Shown: positions 56,605 to 64,000 of the stretch, piece after piece
Position numbering within the stretch: position 1 is the first letter of the stretch
How the letters are laid out: each line of letters begins with the position of its first letter
Assembly (NCBI RefSeq): GCF_029888045.1
Contig: NZ_JARXRN010000025.1
Coordinates: 464,368-528,367, forward strand
Length of the DNA stretch: 64,000 nt
Source: Luteimonas rhizosphaericola
GTDB taxonomy: Bacteria; Pseudomonadota; Gammaproteobacteria; Xanthomonadales; Xanthomonadaceae
Reading direction: 5' to 3'
Notes under the pieces: generated by a model
Databases searched by the model: none
The model's input: the letters and a program-made list of their open reading frames with translations, nothing else
Told to the model about the DNA's origin: nothing
Made by a program: the position numbers and the translations under genes

Positions 56605-58191
56605 TCAGTGGCGGAAGTGGCGCACGTCGGTGAAGACCATGGCGATGCCGTGCTCGTCGGCCGCGGCGATCACCTCGGCATCGCGCATCGAGCCGCCGGG
56701 CTGGATCACGGCCTTGATCCCCGCTTCGGCGGCGGCGTCGATGCCGTCCCGGAACGGGAAGAAGGCGTCGCTGGCCATGACCGAACCTTCGACCACCAGG
56801 TTCGCGTCGGCCGCCTTGATGCCGGCGATGCGCGCCGAATACACGCGGCTCATCTGCCCGGCGCCGACGCCGATGGTGCGATGGTCCTTCGCGTAGACGA
56901 TGGCGTTGGACTTGACGAACTTGGCCACCTTCCACGCGAACAGCAGGTCGGTGAACTGCGCCTCGGTCGGCGCCAGCCTGGTCACCACCTTCAGCTCGTC
57001 GCGGGTGACCACGCGGTCGTCGGCGGTCTGCATCAGCATGCCGGATCCCACGCGCTTGGTATCGATGAAGCCGCGGGATGCCGGCGCCAGCGGAATCCGC
57101 AGCACGCGCACGTTGGCCTTCCTCGACGCGTACGCGAGCGCCTCGGGCGCGTAGTCCGGCGCCAGCAGCACCTCGACGAACTGGCGGTCGAGGATGACCT
57201 TCGCCGTGGCCGCGTCCAGGGTGCGGTTGAAGGCGATGATGCCGCCGAAGGCGCTGGTGGGGTCGGTGGCGTAGGCCAGTTCGTAGGCATCGCCGCAGGC
57301 CGCGCCGACCGCCACGCCGCAGGGATTGGCGTGCTTGACGATCACGCACGCGGGCGCATCGAACTGGCGCACGCACTCCCAGGCCGCATCGGCATCGGCG
57401 ATGTTGTTGTAGCTCAGCGCCTTGCCCTGCAGCTGCTCGAACGTGGCCAGCGAGCCGGGCGCCGGGTGCAGGTCGCGGTAGAACGCGGCCTGCTGGTGCG
57501 GGTTTTCGCCGTAGCGCAGGTCCATGAGCTTGACGAAGCTGCCGTTGGCCTGCGCGGAGAAGGCGCCGCGCACGGGCACGTCGCGCGAGGCATCGGTGAT
57601 GGCCGACAGGTAGTTGCTGATCGCCGCGTCGTACTGGGCGACGCGGTTGAACGCGGCCACCGACAGCGCGAAACGCGTGCCTGCCGAGAGCGCGCCGTCG
57701 TGCGCATCCAGCTCCGCCAGCAGCGAGGCGTACTGCGCCGGATCGGTCGCCACCGCCACGCGCGCGAAGTTCTTGGCCGCCGAGCGCAGCATCGCCGGGC
57801 CGCCGATGTCGATGTTCTCGACCGCGTCGGCCAGCGTGCAGTCGGCGCGCGCGGTGACCTGTTCGAACGGGTAGAGGTTGAGCACCAGCAGGTCGATCGC
57901 CTCGATGCCGTGCTCGGCCATCACCGCCTCGTCCACGCCCGCGCGGCCGAGCAGGCCGCCGTGCACCACCGGGTGCAGGGTCTTGACCCGGCCGTCCATC
58001 ATCTCCGGGAAGCCGGTGGCCTCGGCCACGTCGCGCACCGCCAGGCCGGCCTCGCGCAGCGCCTTCGCGGTGCCGCCGGTCGACAGCAATTCCACGCCGC
58101 GCGCGGCCAGGGCGCGCGCCAGGTCGATCAGGCCGCTCTTGTCGGAGACGGACAGCAGCGCTCGGCGCACGGGCAGGAGGTCGGAAGTCAT
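56605..58191 (-). CDS. purH: Bifunctional AICAR transformylase/IMP cyclohydrolase PurH
   Basis: A 528-residue enzyme for the last two steps of IMP synthesis. The N-terminal MGS-like cyclohydrolase domain has [17 protein letters not shown] and [15 protein letters not shown]. The transformylase domain has [21 protein letters not shown] and the C-terminal segment ending [18 protein letters not shown] 58191 fits the family start ([17 protein letters not shown]). It follows fis by 56 bp and precedes the antiporter gene by 16 bp in the minus-strand run. Confidence 0.97.
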   Translation of the reverse strand: MTSDLLPVRRALLSVSDKSGLIDLARALAARGVELLSTGGTAKALREAGLAVRDVAEATGFPEMMDGRVKTLHPVVHGGLLGRAGVDEAVMAEHGIEAIDLLVLNLYPFEQVTARADCTLADAVENIDIGGPAMLRSAAKNFARVAVATDPAQYASLLAELDAHDGALSAGTRFALSVAAFNRVAQYDAAISNYLSAITDASRDVPVRGAFSAQANGSFVKLMDLRYGENPHQQAAFYRDLHPAPGSLATFEQLQGKALSYNNIADADAAWECVRQFDAPACVIVKHANPCGVAVGAACGDAYELAYATDPTSAFGGIIAFNRTLDAATAKVILDRQFVEVLLAPDYAPEALAYASRKANVRVLRIPLAPASRGFIDTKRVGSGMLMQTADDRVVTRDELKVVTRLAPTEAQFTDLLFAWKVAKFVKSNAIVYAKDHRTIGVGAGQMSRVYSARIAGIKAADANLVVEGSVMASDAFFPFRDGIDAAAEAGIKAVIQPGGSMRDAEVIAAADEHGIAMVFTDVRHFRH

Positions 58192-58247
58192 CGGCGCTCG
58201 CGGCGGAAAACGGGGCGAAATTATAGCCGCCGCGCGCCCGGGCCCGG

Positions 58248-58562
58248 TCAGGCGATGCCGTACTCGCGAAGTTTCTTGCGCAACGTTGCGCGATGGATGC
58301 CCAGCATGGTGGCCGCGCGGCTCTGGTTGCCGTCGCAGTGCTCGAGCACTTCCAGGAACAGCGGGATCTCCAGCTCGCGCAGCGCGATCTGGTAGAGGTT
58401 CTCGGCATCGCTGCCGTTGAGGTCGCCCAGGTAGCGCCGGATCGAATTGGCGACGTGGTCGCGCAGTGGCGCACGCGGCGCGCTGCGGGCGTTGCTGTCG
58501 ACGTGTTCGGGGACGTTCAATGGCGGCTCGTGCGACCTGGGCGATGCGGCGCGGCCGGCCAT
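58248..58562 (-). CDS. fis: Nucleoid-associated regulator Fis
   Basis: A 104-residue DNA-bending protein. The C-terminal helix-turn-helix (about 78-100) has the near-invariant [26 protein letters not shown], and the preceding helix contains [12 protein letters not shown]. The first ~35 residues are divergent; a TTG start at residue 16 of this frame would give a length nearer the usual ~90-98. It lies between the DUF3426 gene and purH instead of behind dusB as in enterobacteria, an arrangement I recall from Xanthomonadaceae. Confidence 0.93.
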   Translation of the reverse strand: MAGRAASPRSHEPPLNVPEHVDSNARSAPRAPLRDHVANSIRRYLGDLNGSDAENLYQIALRELEIPLFLEVLEHCDGNQSRAATMLGIHRATLRKKLREYGIA

Positions 58563-58677
58563 CGCGGGCGGTCGAGTCTAGCGCCATGCGGTCGCAGCCG
58601 ACAATGCGAATTCGACCAATGGCGCAGGCGGCGATGCGTTCAGGCGCGCGGCGCGTCCGCGCGGCCGGCGGCGAGGA

Positions 58678-59907
58678 TCAGTCGCCGAACCCGAACGCGT
58701 ACGACACCGTGGCCGTCGATGGCTCGCGGATGTCCAGCTGGATGTCCGCCGACTGTCCCGCCGCCAGCAGCGCGGGCGCGTCGCTGCCCAGATACTCCTC
58801 GGCCCGGAACGCGCGCGCGGCCACCGCGCGCCCGTCCACGTCCGAGAGCGTGAGCACCAGTGGCGGCCACGCCTGCGCCCAGCGCGCGTCGTTGCGGAAC
58901 GTGGCCCGGACGCGCAACGCATCGGGTACCTGCGGGTGCGGACGGACCTCGCGCGAGACCAGGGTGAACGCGGATGGATCGCGCCACGGCGGCAGGCTGC
59001 AGCCGAACACGCCGCAGGCGGCGGCGACCAGCGGGCGCCAGCGCGCGTCCGCGGCCAGGCGCGCGCGGTCGGCGAGCAGCATCTGCAGCGCGAGCATCGC
59101 CAGCAGTCCCGCGACTGCCGCGATGCGCCAGGCGCGGCGACGCGGCGCGACGGTGCGGCCGTCGGACGCCCGGCCGCCGAGGAAGCCCGGACCCGGGGCG
59201 GGTGTCGCAGTCTCCGGCGCCGGCGCGGCGTCCTGCGGGGACGCGCCCGGTCCGCGAGCCGGTGCGGCGTCCTGTGCCGGCATGTCCGCGGCGCGTCCGG
59301 CGACGGCAGCCGAGGTCGCGGCGTCGATCGGCGCGGGTGCCGGCGGCGTGGACGCATCGGGCGCTGGTGCCGGGTCCTCGCTGCCGCCGCGCGGCGCGCC
59401 TGCCGCGTCGGCCGCGGGTGGGACGGGCGCCGGGTCGGTCGGTGCAGCCGCACCGGACTTCGCCTGTGCGGTGGCGCGCAGGCCGGACTGCGCTGGCGCT
59501 GACGCGGTGGTCGCCAGCGCGGCCGGCACCGCCGCGCGCGGTTCGGGCGCAGGCGACGCAGGCGCAGGCGCGGGTACGGATGCTGGCGCTGGTGTGGGGG
59601 CGGGTGCGGGGGCGGACGCAGCGGGCGGCGCATCCACCCGCGGTGCGACCCTGGGCTGCAGCCGCGCGGCGACATCGGGCGTGAGCGGCGCCGCGGCTTC
59701 CGACCGCGGCGCGGACGCGGGGGCGCCGGTGGCGTTTCCGGACGGCGGCCGCGCGGGCGCGGCCGATGCGACGTCCGCTGCGGCCGGCGGCGGACCCGCC
59801 TCGCTCCGGCGCAGCACGCCGGCGCAGCGCGGACAGCGCTCCGGCGGCAGGTCGGTGGCCGGGTCGGTCGCGACCAGCGCGTGGCAGTGCCGGCAGTTGA
59901 TGAACAT
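58678..59907 (-). CDS. Zinc-ribbon, single-pass membrane protein with DUF3426 domain
   Basis: A 409-residue protein of unknown function. The N-terminal zinc ribbon has CRHC and CPRC (residues about 5-30, MJ0042/thioredoxin-like finger type). A low-complexity Pro/Ala linker of roughly 190 residues follows, then a transmembrane helix (about 270-290) and a periplasmic DUF3426 domain with CGVFGCSLPPWRDP and a beta-rich end. ATG 59907 places the finger at the N-terminus; TTG 59919 is also in frame. It follows prmA by 45 bp and precedes fis. The finger-linker-helix layout suggests envelope signalling, but nothing is established. Confidence 0.85.
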   Translation of the reverse strand: MFINCRHCHALVATDPATDLPPERCPRCAGVLRRSEAGPPPAAADVASAAPARPPSGNATGAPASAPRSEAAAPLTPDVAARLQPRVAPRVDAPPAASAPAPAPTPAPASVPAPAPASPAPEPRAAVPAALATTASAPAQSGLRATAQAKSGAAAPTDPAPVPPAADAAGAPRGGSEDPAPAPDASTPPAPAPIDAATSAAVAGRAADMPAQDAAPARGPGASPQDAAPAPETATPAPGPGFLGGRASDGRTVAPRRRAWRIAAVAGLLAMLALQMLLADRARLAADARWRPLVAAACGVFGCSLPPWRDPSAFTLVSREVRPHPQVPDALRVRATFRNDARWAQAWPPLVLTLSDVDGRAVAARAFRAEEYLGSDAPALLAAGQSADIQLDIREPSTATVSYAFGFGD

Positions 59908-59952
59908 GGCGCTATTCAAGCATGCGCCCGCACGGCGACGCCGTGCGCCGGA

Positions 59953-60870
59953 TCACTTCCGGATGCCGTCGATCCGCACCCAGTCGCCTTCGATGGCGAC
60001 CGCCAGCGCATCGAACCATTCGCCGTAGCGCGCCAGCAGCGCGTCCTGCTGGCCGTCGAGGATGCCCGACAGCGCGATGCGCCCGCCCGGTGCGGTGCGC
60101 GCAGCCAGCGTGGGCGCCAGCGTATCGAGCGCGGTGGCGAGGATGTTGGCCACCACCACCGGCCACGGGCCGGCCGGGGCCTCGTCCGGCGCCCAGGCAC
60201 GCAGGCGCGCGTCGACGCCGTTGCGCGCCGCATTGTCGCGCGAGGCCTGCAGTGCCTGGGGATCGTTGTCGACGGCATCGGCACGTGCCGCGCCCAGCGC
60301 CAGCGCGCCGAGCGCCAGGATGCCGCTGCCGCAGCCGAAATCGAGCACGGCCGCGTCGCGCAGCCGGCCCTCGGCGGCCAGACCGTCGAGCCACCGCAGG
60401 CACAGCGCGGTGGTCGGGTGGGTGCCCGAACCGAACGCCAGCCCGGGATCGAGCCGCACCACCGCGGCGCCCGGCTGCTGCGCCTCGTCGGGCAGCGCGT
60501 GATCCCAGGGCACGATCCAGGTGCGCGCGCCGAAGCGCAGCGGCACGTACTGGTCCATCCATGCGCGCTCCCAGTCCTGGTCGGCGACCTGGCGGAAGCT
60601 GGCGCCGGACCAGTCGAGCGCCGGGTCGAACGCGTCGAGCGCGGCGAGCAGCAGCAGGGCGTCGGCGTCGTGCGGGAACAGCGCGCTGAGCGAGACCTCG
60701 TCCCACAGCGGCGTCTCGCCGACGCCGGGCTCGAGGATCGCGTGCTCGTCGCTGGTGCCGGCGTCGGCGTCGAGCAGGGTCACCGCCAGCGCGCCGACGT
60801 CTTCCAGCGCATGCTCGCGGCGCGGCTGTTCGGCCTGGCGGCAGCGGATGGTGAGTTCGAGGAACGGCAT
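59953..60870 (-). CDS. prmA: Ribosomal protein L11 methyltransferase PrmA
   Basis: A 305-residue SAM-dependent enzyme that trimethylates ribosomal protein L11. The N-terminal L11-binding domain begins [10 protein letters not shown]. The methyltransferase domain has [15 protein letters not shown], the SAM-binding [16 protein letters not shown], and [13 protein letters not shown] 60870 is the standard family start; GTG 60876 would add two residues. It heads the minus-strand run leading to DUF3426, fis and purH. Confidence 0.95.
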   Translation of the reverse strand: MPFLELTIRCRQAEQPRREHALEDVGALAVTLLDADAGTSDEHAILEPGVGETPLWDEVSLSALFPHDADALLLLAALDAFDPALDWSGASFRQVADQDWERAWMDQYVPLRFGARTWIVPWDHALPDEAQQPGAAVVRLDPGLAFGSGTHPTTALCLRWLDGLAAEGRLRDAAVLDFGCGSGILALGALALGAARADAVDNDPQALQASRDNAARNGVDARLRAWAPDEAPAGPWPVVVANILATALDTLAPTLAARTAPGGRIALSGILDGQQDALLARYGEWFDALAVAIEGDWVRIDGIRK

Positions 60871-61025
60871 CGCCACAGTCTAGCGCCGGCGGCGGCGGGC
60901 ACTGCTTCGCGCGGCGGACCTCGAGCGCGGTCGAGGAAAGCAGCATCGCGGGCCGGTTGATCCCGTTTTGACCCGCCAGGCGTCACAATGGCGGTCCGAA
61001 TCCCCCGACCCGAATGGAGATCGCC

Positions 61026-61652
<627 letters not shown>

Positions 61653-61675
61653 GTCCTGCCTGCACAGGTCACCGC

Positions 61676-61701
61676 ATTCCGGCCGCACACGCGGCCGGAA
61701 T
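61676..61701 (+). terminator. Stem-loop after sodA, probable terminator
   Basis: A perfect 11-bp stem, 61676-61686 with 61691-61701, and an ACAC loop lie 24 bp after the sodA stop. The following CGTTTC is only a weak T-tract, so termination may be partial. Confidence 0.65.
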
Positions 61702-61890
61702 CGTTTCGGGGGCGGGGCTGCCGGCACCGCACACGTGGTTCGCCAAGGAGCGCCCGGCCGTCCTTCTGCCGGCCGTGGCCAGGCATCGCGCAGGCGCGCC
61801 CGGCCTGTCGCCGCCCCCCCGGACACGCCCGGGTTGCCGCGGGCCGCGCGCCCGGGCCACCATGCGGTCGTCCCCGCTTCCGGTTCCGCC

Positions 61891-62349
61891 ATGGACATCG
61901 CAGACCGTCGCATCGCCACCGTCCACTTCACCCTGCACGACGAACAGGGCCAGACCCTGGTCTCCACCCACGGCCACGCGCCGCTGGTGTACATGCACGG
62001 CACCGGCAGCATCATGCCGGGCCTGGAGCAGGCGCTGGCCGGCAAGTCGCCGGGCGACACCTTCCGGGTGACGATCGCGCCGGAGCAGGGATTCGGTCCG
62101 CGCCACGACGCCCTGGTGCAGACCATTCCGCGCGCGCGGCTGCAGGCGTCGGCGCCGCCGACGGTGGGCGCGAAGCTGAGCGCGCAGACCGCGCGCGGGC
62201 CGCTGGACGTGGTGGTGACGGCGGTCGACGAGGGCCACGTGACGGTGGACGGCAACCATCCGCTGGCCGGGCGCACGGTCGATGCGCTGGTGGAAGTGGT
62301 GGACGTGCGACTGGCGACGCCCGAGGAACAGCAGTTCGGGCTCGCCTGA
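61891..62349 (+). CDS. FKBP-type peptidyl-prolyl isomerase, SlyD-like
   Basis: A 152-residue protein with FKBP plus IF (insert-in-flap) domains of the SlyD type. Seen: YMHGTGSIMPGLEQALAGKSPGDTF in the isomerase core, then the insert with PEQGFGPRHDALVQTIPR and VDGNHPLAGRTVDALVEV closing the fold. It lacks the His-rich metal-binding tail of E. coli SlyD, so nickel delivery is unlikely. ATG 61891 precedes the conserved core; the open upstream frame is unsupported. The role is inferred as proline isomerase/chaperone in the cytoplasm. Confidence 0.9.
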   Translation: MDIADRRIATVHFTLHDEQGQTLVSTHGHAPLVYMHGTGSIMPGLEQALAGKSPGDTFRVTIAPEQGFGPRHDALVQTIPRARLQASAPPTVGAKLSAQTARGPLDVVVTAVDEGHVTVDGNHPLAGRTVDALVEVVDVRLATPEEQQFGLA

Positions 62350-62402
62350 ACGCGGGCCACGCCGCCGGCGCCCGCCGCGGGCGCAGGGCCTAGAATGGCG
62401 CC

Positions 62403-62969
62403 ATGCCCGCGCCGACGTCCTCCTTCGCCAACCAGCTGCTGATCGCCCTGCCGACCCTGGCCGATCCCGGCTTCGCGCGCGCGGTCGCGCTGATCTGCCA
62501 GCACGACGACGAGGGCGCGATGGGCGTGGTGGTCAACCGCGCGTCCGACTACACCCTGGGCGAAGTGCTGCGGCAGATGGACATCGCCTGCGACGACCAG
62601 GCGGTGCTCGACCAGCGCGTGCTTGCCGGCGGCCCGGTACACCCCGAACGCGGCTTCGTGGTCCACGACGGCGACCACGGCTGGGACTCCACCCTGGCGG
62701 TCGCCGACGGGCTGTGGGTCACCACCTCGCGCGACATCCTCGAGGCCATCGCCCGCGGCGACGGTCCCGAGCATGCCACCGTGGCGCTGGGCTGCGCGGG
62801 CTGGGGCGCGGGCCAGCTCGAGTTCGAGCTGACCGAGAACAGCTGGCTGACCGCGCCGGTGCGGCCGGAGATCCTGTTCTCGCTGCCGCTCGACCAGCGC
62901 TGGCAGGCGGCCGCGGGCGAGATCGGCGTCGACCTCATGCGCATCGCGGGGCACGTGGGCCACGCATGA
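62403..62969 (+). CDS. yqgE: YqgE/AlgH-family protein (DUF179)
   Basis: A 188-residue protein of the DUF179 family. Diagnostic parts are [39 protein letters not shown] near the start, [14 protein letters not shown], and [14 protein letters not shown]. It was named AlgH in Pseudomonas for an effect on alginate regulation; the molecular function is unknown. It overlaps ruvX by ATGA, and pyrB follows: the yqgE-ruvX-pyrB order is widely conserved in gammaproteobacteria. Confidence 0.94.
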   Translation: MPAPTSSFANQLLIALPTLADPGFARAVALICQHDDEGAMGVVVNRASDYTLGEVLRQMDIACDDQAVLDQRVLAGGPVHPERGFVVHDGDHGWDSTLAVADGLWVTTSRDILEAIARGDGPEHATVALGCAGWGAGQLEFELTENSWLTAPVRPEILFSLPLDQRWQAAAGEIGVDLMRIAGHVGHA

Positions 62970-63439
62970 GCGCGCAGGGGATGCGCGTCGACGGCACCGT
63001 GCTCGGGTTCGATGTCGGCGCGCGCCGGATCGGCGTCGCGGTCGGCAGCCCGTACGGGCACGGCGCGCGCGCGCTGGCGGTGATCGACGTGCACGGCGAC
63101 CAGGTGGACTGGGCGGCGATCGATCGCGTGCACCGCGAGTGGCGCCCGGACGGCCTGGTGGTCGGCGACCCGATGACGCTCGATGGCGGCGACCAGCCGA
63201 TCCGCGCGCGCGCGCGCGCCTTCGCCACCGAACTGCAGGTGCGCTACCGGCTGCCGGTGGCGATGGTGGACGAGCGCAGCAGTTCGGTCGAGGCGGCCCA
63301 GCGCTTCGCCCTTGATCGCGCCGAGGGCCGGCGCCGGCGCCGGGATGCGGTGGCGCTGGACGCGGTCGCCGCGGCGGTCATCGTGGAACGCTGGTTCGCT
63401 GCGCCCGGCGACGCGACCGTGCTGCCGCCGCCGGCCTGA
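62966..63439 (+). CDS. ruvX: Putative Holliday-junction resolvase-like RuvX (YqgF)
   Basis: A 157-residue RNase H-like protein. The N-terminal [15 protein letters not shown] with its active-site Asp, [12 protein letters not shown] and the C-terminal [21 protein letters not shown] segment match YqgF. E. coli YqgF is needed for 16S rRNA 5'-end maturation; resolvase activity is a structural inference. It is coupled to yqgE through an ATGA overlap and followed by pyrB after 41 bp. Confidence 0.93.
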   Translation: MSAQGMRVDGTVLGFDVGARRIGVAVGSPYGHGARALAVIDVHGDQVDWAAIDRVHREWRPDGLVVGDPMTLDGGDQPIRARARAFATELQVRYRLPVAMVDERSSSVEAAQRFALDRAEGRRRRRDAVALDAVAAAVIVERWFAAPGDATVLPPPA

Positions 63440-63480
63440 CCGATGGCGGCGATCCGTCGACTTGCCGGACAATAGCCGCC

Positions 63481-64000
63481 ATGACCGCACAGACCGACAC
63501 CGAAGGCCGCCTCGTCCACCTGCTGACGCTACAGGGCCTGCCGCGTGCGGCGCTGGACGCGCTGCTCGACCGCGCCCAGCGCTTCGCCGAGGGCGCCGAC
63601 GCGCGCGCATCGCTGGCCGGCACCGCGGTGTGCACCCTGTTCTTCGAGCCCTCCACCCGCACCCGGCTGAGCTTCCAGCGCGCCGCGCAGCGGCTGGGCG
63701 CCGACATCCTGGGCTTCGATGCCGCCACGTCCTCGACCACCAAGGGCGAAAGCGCGCGCGATACGTTGAAGAACATCGAGGCGATGGGCGTGCGCGGGTT
63801 CATCGTGCGCCACGTCGGCGACGGCGCCGTGGCCGAGCTCGCCGCCGCGGCGGAGGCCGGCACCGCGCTGGTCAATGCCGGCGACGGCCGCAGCGCGCAT
63901 CCCACCCAGGGCCTGCTGGACATGCTGACCCTGCGTCAGGCGCTGGGCGCGGACTTCTCCGGGCGCCGGTTCCTGATCGTGGGCGACGTGAAGCATTCGC
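63481..64000 (+). CDS. pyrB: Aspartate carbamoyltransferase catalytic subunit PyrB (partial)
   Basis: The first 173 codons of the enzyme that makes carbamoyl-aspartate in pyrimidine synthesis; the gene runs off the window. The carbamoyl-phosphate site FEPSTRTRLSFQ, the SSTTKGES loop and NAGDGRSAHPTQGLLD are present. ATG 63481 fits the family. It is the third gene of the yqgE-ruvX-pyrB run. Confidence 0.96.
   Translation, partial: MTAQTDTEGRLVHLLTLQGLPRAALDALLDRAQRFAEGADARASLAGTAVCTLFFEPSTRTRLSFQRAAQRLGADILGFDAATSSTTKGESARDTLKNIEAMGVRGFIVRHVGDGAVAELAAAAEAGTALVNAGDGRSAHPTQGLLDMLTLRQALGADFSGRRFLIVGDVKHS

Overview
The window is about 70% GC or higher, densely coded, and looks like the chromosome of a Xanthomonadaceae-type gammaproteobacterium (Lysobacter/Luteimonas/Xanthomonas group; an inference from gene content, not a sequence search). 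Grounds: paired carbohydrate TonB-dependent receptors, a xyloglucan locus of the kind known from Xanthomonas, the order prmA-DUF3426-fis-purH-purD, several GTG/TTG starts, and dispersed palindromic repeats. No phage, insertion sequence or CRISPR array was seen.

Region 1 (about 1-28800) is a xyloglucan utilization locus. It has a LysR regulator, two tandem outer-membrane receptors, GH74 endo-xyloglucanase, a CE20-type acetylesterase, GH35 beta-galactosidase lipoprotein, GH31 alpha-xylosidase with a PA14 insert, GH95 alpha-fucosidase, an MFS sugar porter and a sodium/sugar symporter. Read together: the endo-enzyme cuts the polymer, the receptors import oligosaccharides, exo-enzymes and the esterase strip fucose, galactose, acetyl and xylose in the periplasm, and the two inner-membrane transporters take up sugars. 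The locus is split by a DNA-repair pair (MrfA helicase, MrfB exonuclease) and a secreted esterase. A 780-bp gap before GH35 holds a large inverted repeat and a (CAACAG)10 microsatellite.

Region 2 (28952-29882) is a RES/Xre-type toxin-antitoxin pair with a probable autoregulatory operator on its -10 box.

Region 3 (29966-39056) is a divergent metal-uptake cluster around a good Zur-box match. On one side is a ZnuD-like receptor with a His/Cys-rich loop. On the other is an overlapping five-gene operon: ABC ATPase, two DUF3526-type permeases, a siderophore-type receptor and a DUF5829 protein. This is the best candidate in the window for an incompletely described system.

Region 4 (39226-53050) is mixed housekeeping and signalling: tRNA-Met, rppH, bfd-bfr behind a Fur-box match, a two-gene signalling operon (FimX-like degenerate GGDEF/EAL response regulator plus hybrid kinase with Hpt), DUF4126, DUF6776, erpA, nudC, ampE, a lysophospholipid transporter-acyltransferase fusion and a DOPA-dioxygenase homologue.

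Region 5 (53079-64000) has an old-yellow-enzyme reductase, then a minus-strand run prmA-DUF3426-fis-purH-CaCA antiporter-purD, then plus-strand sodA, an FKBP isomerase, yqgE, ruvX and a pyrB cut off by the window end.
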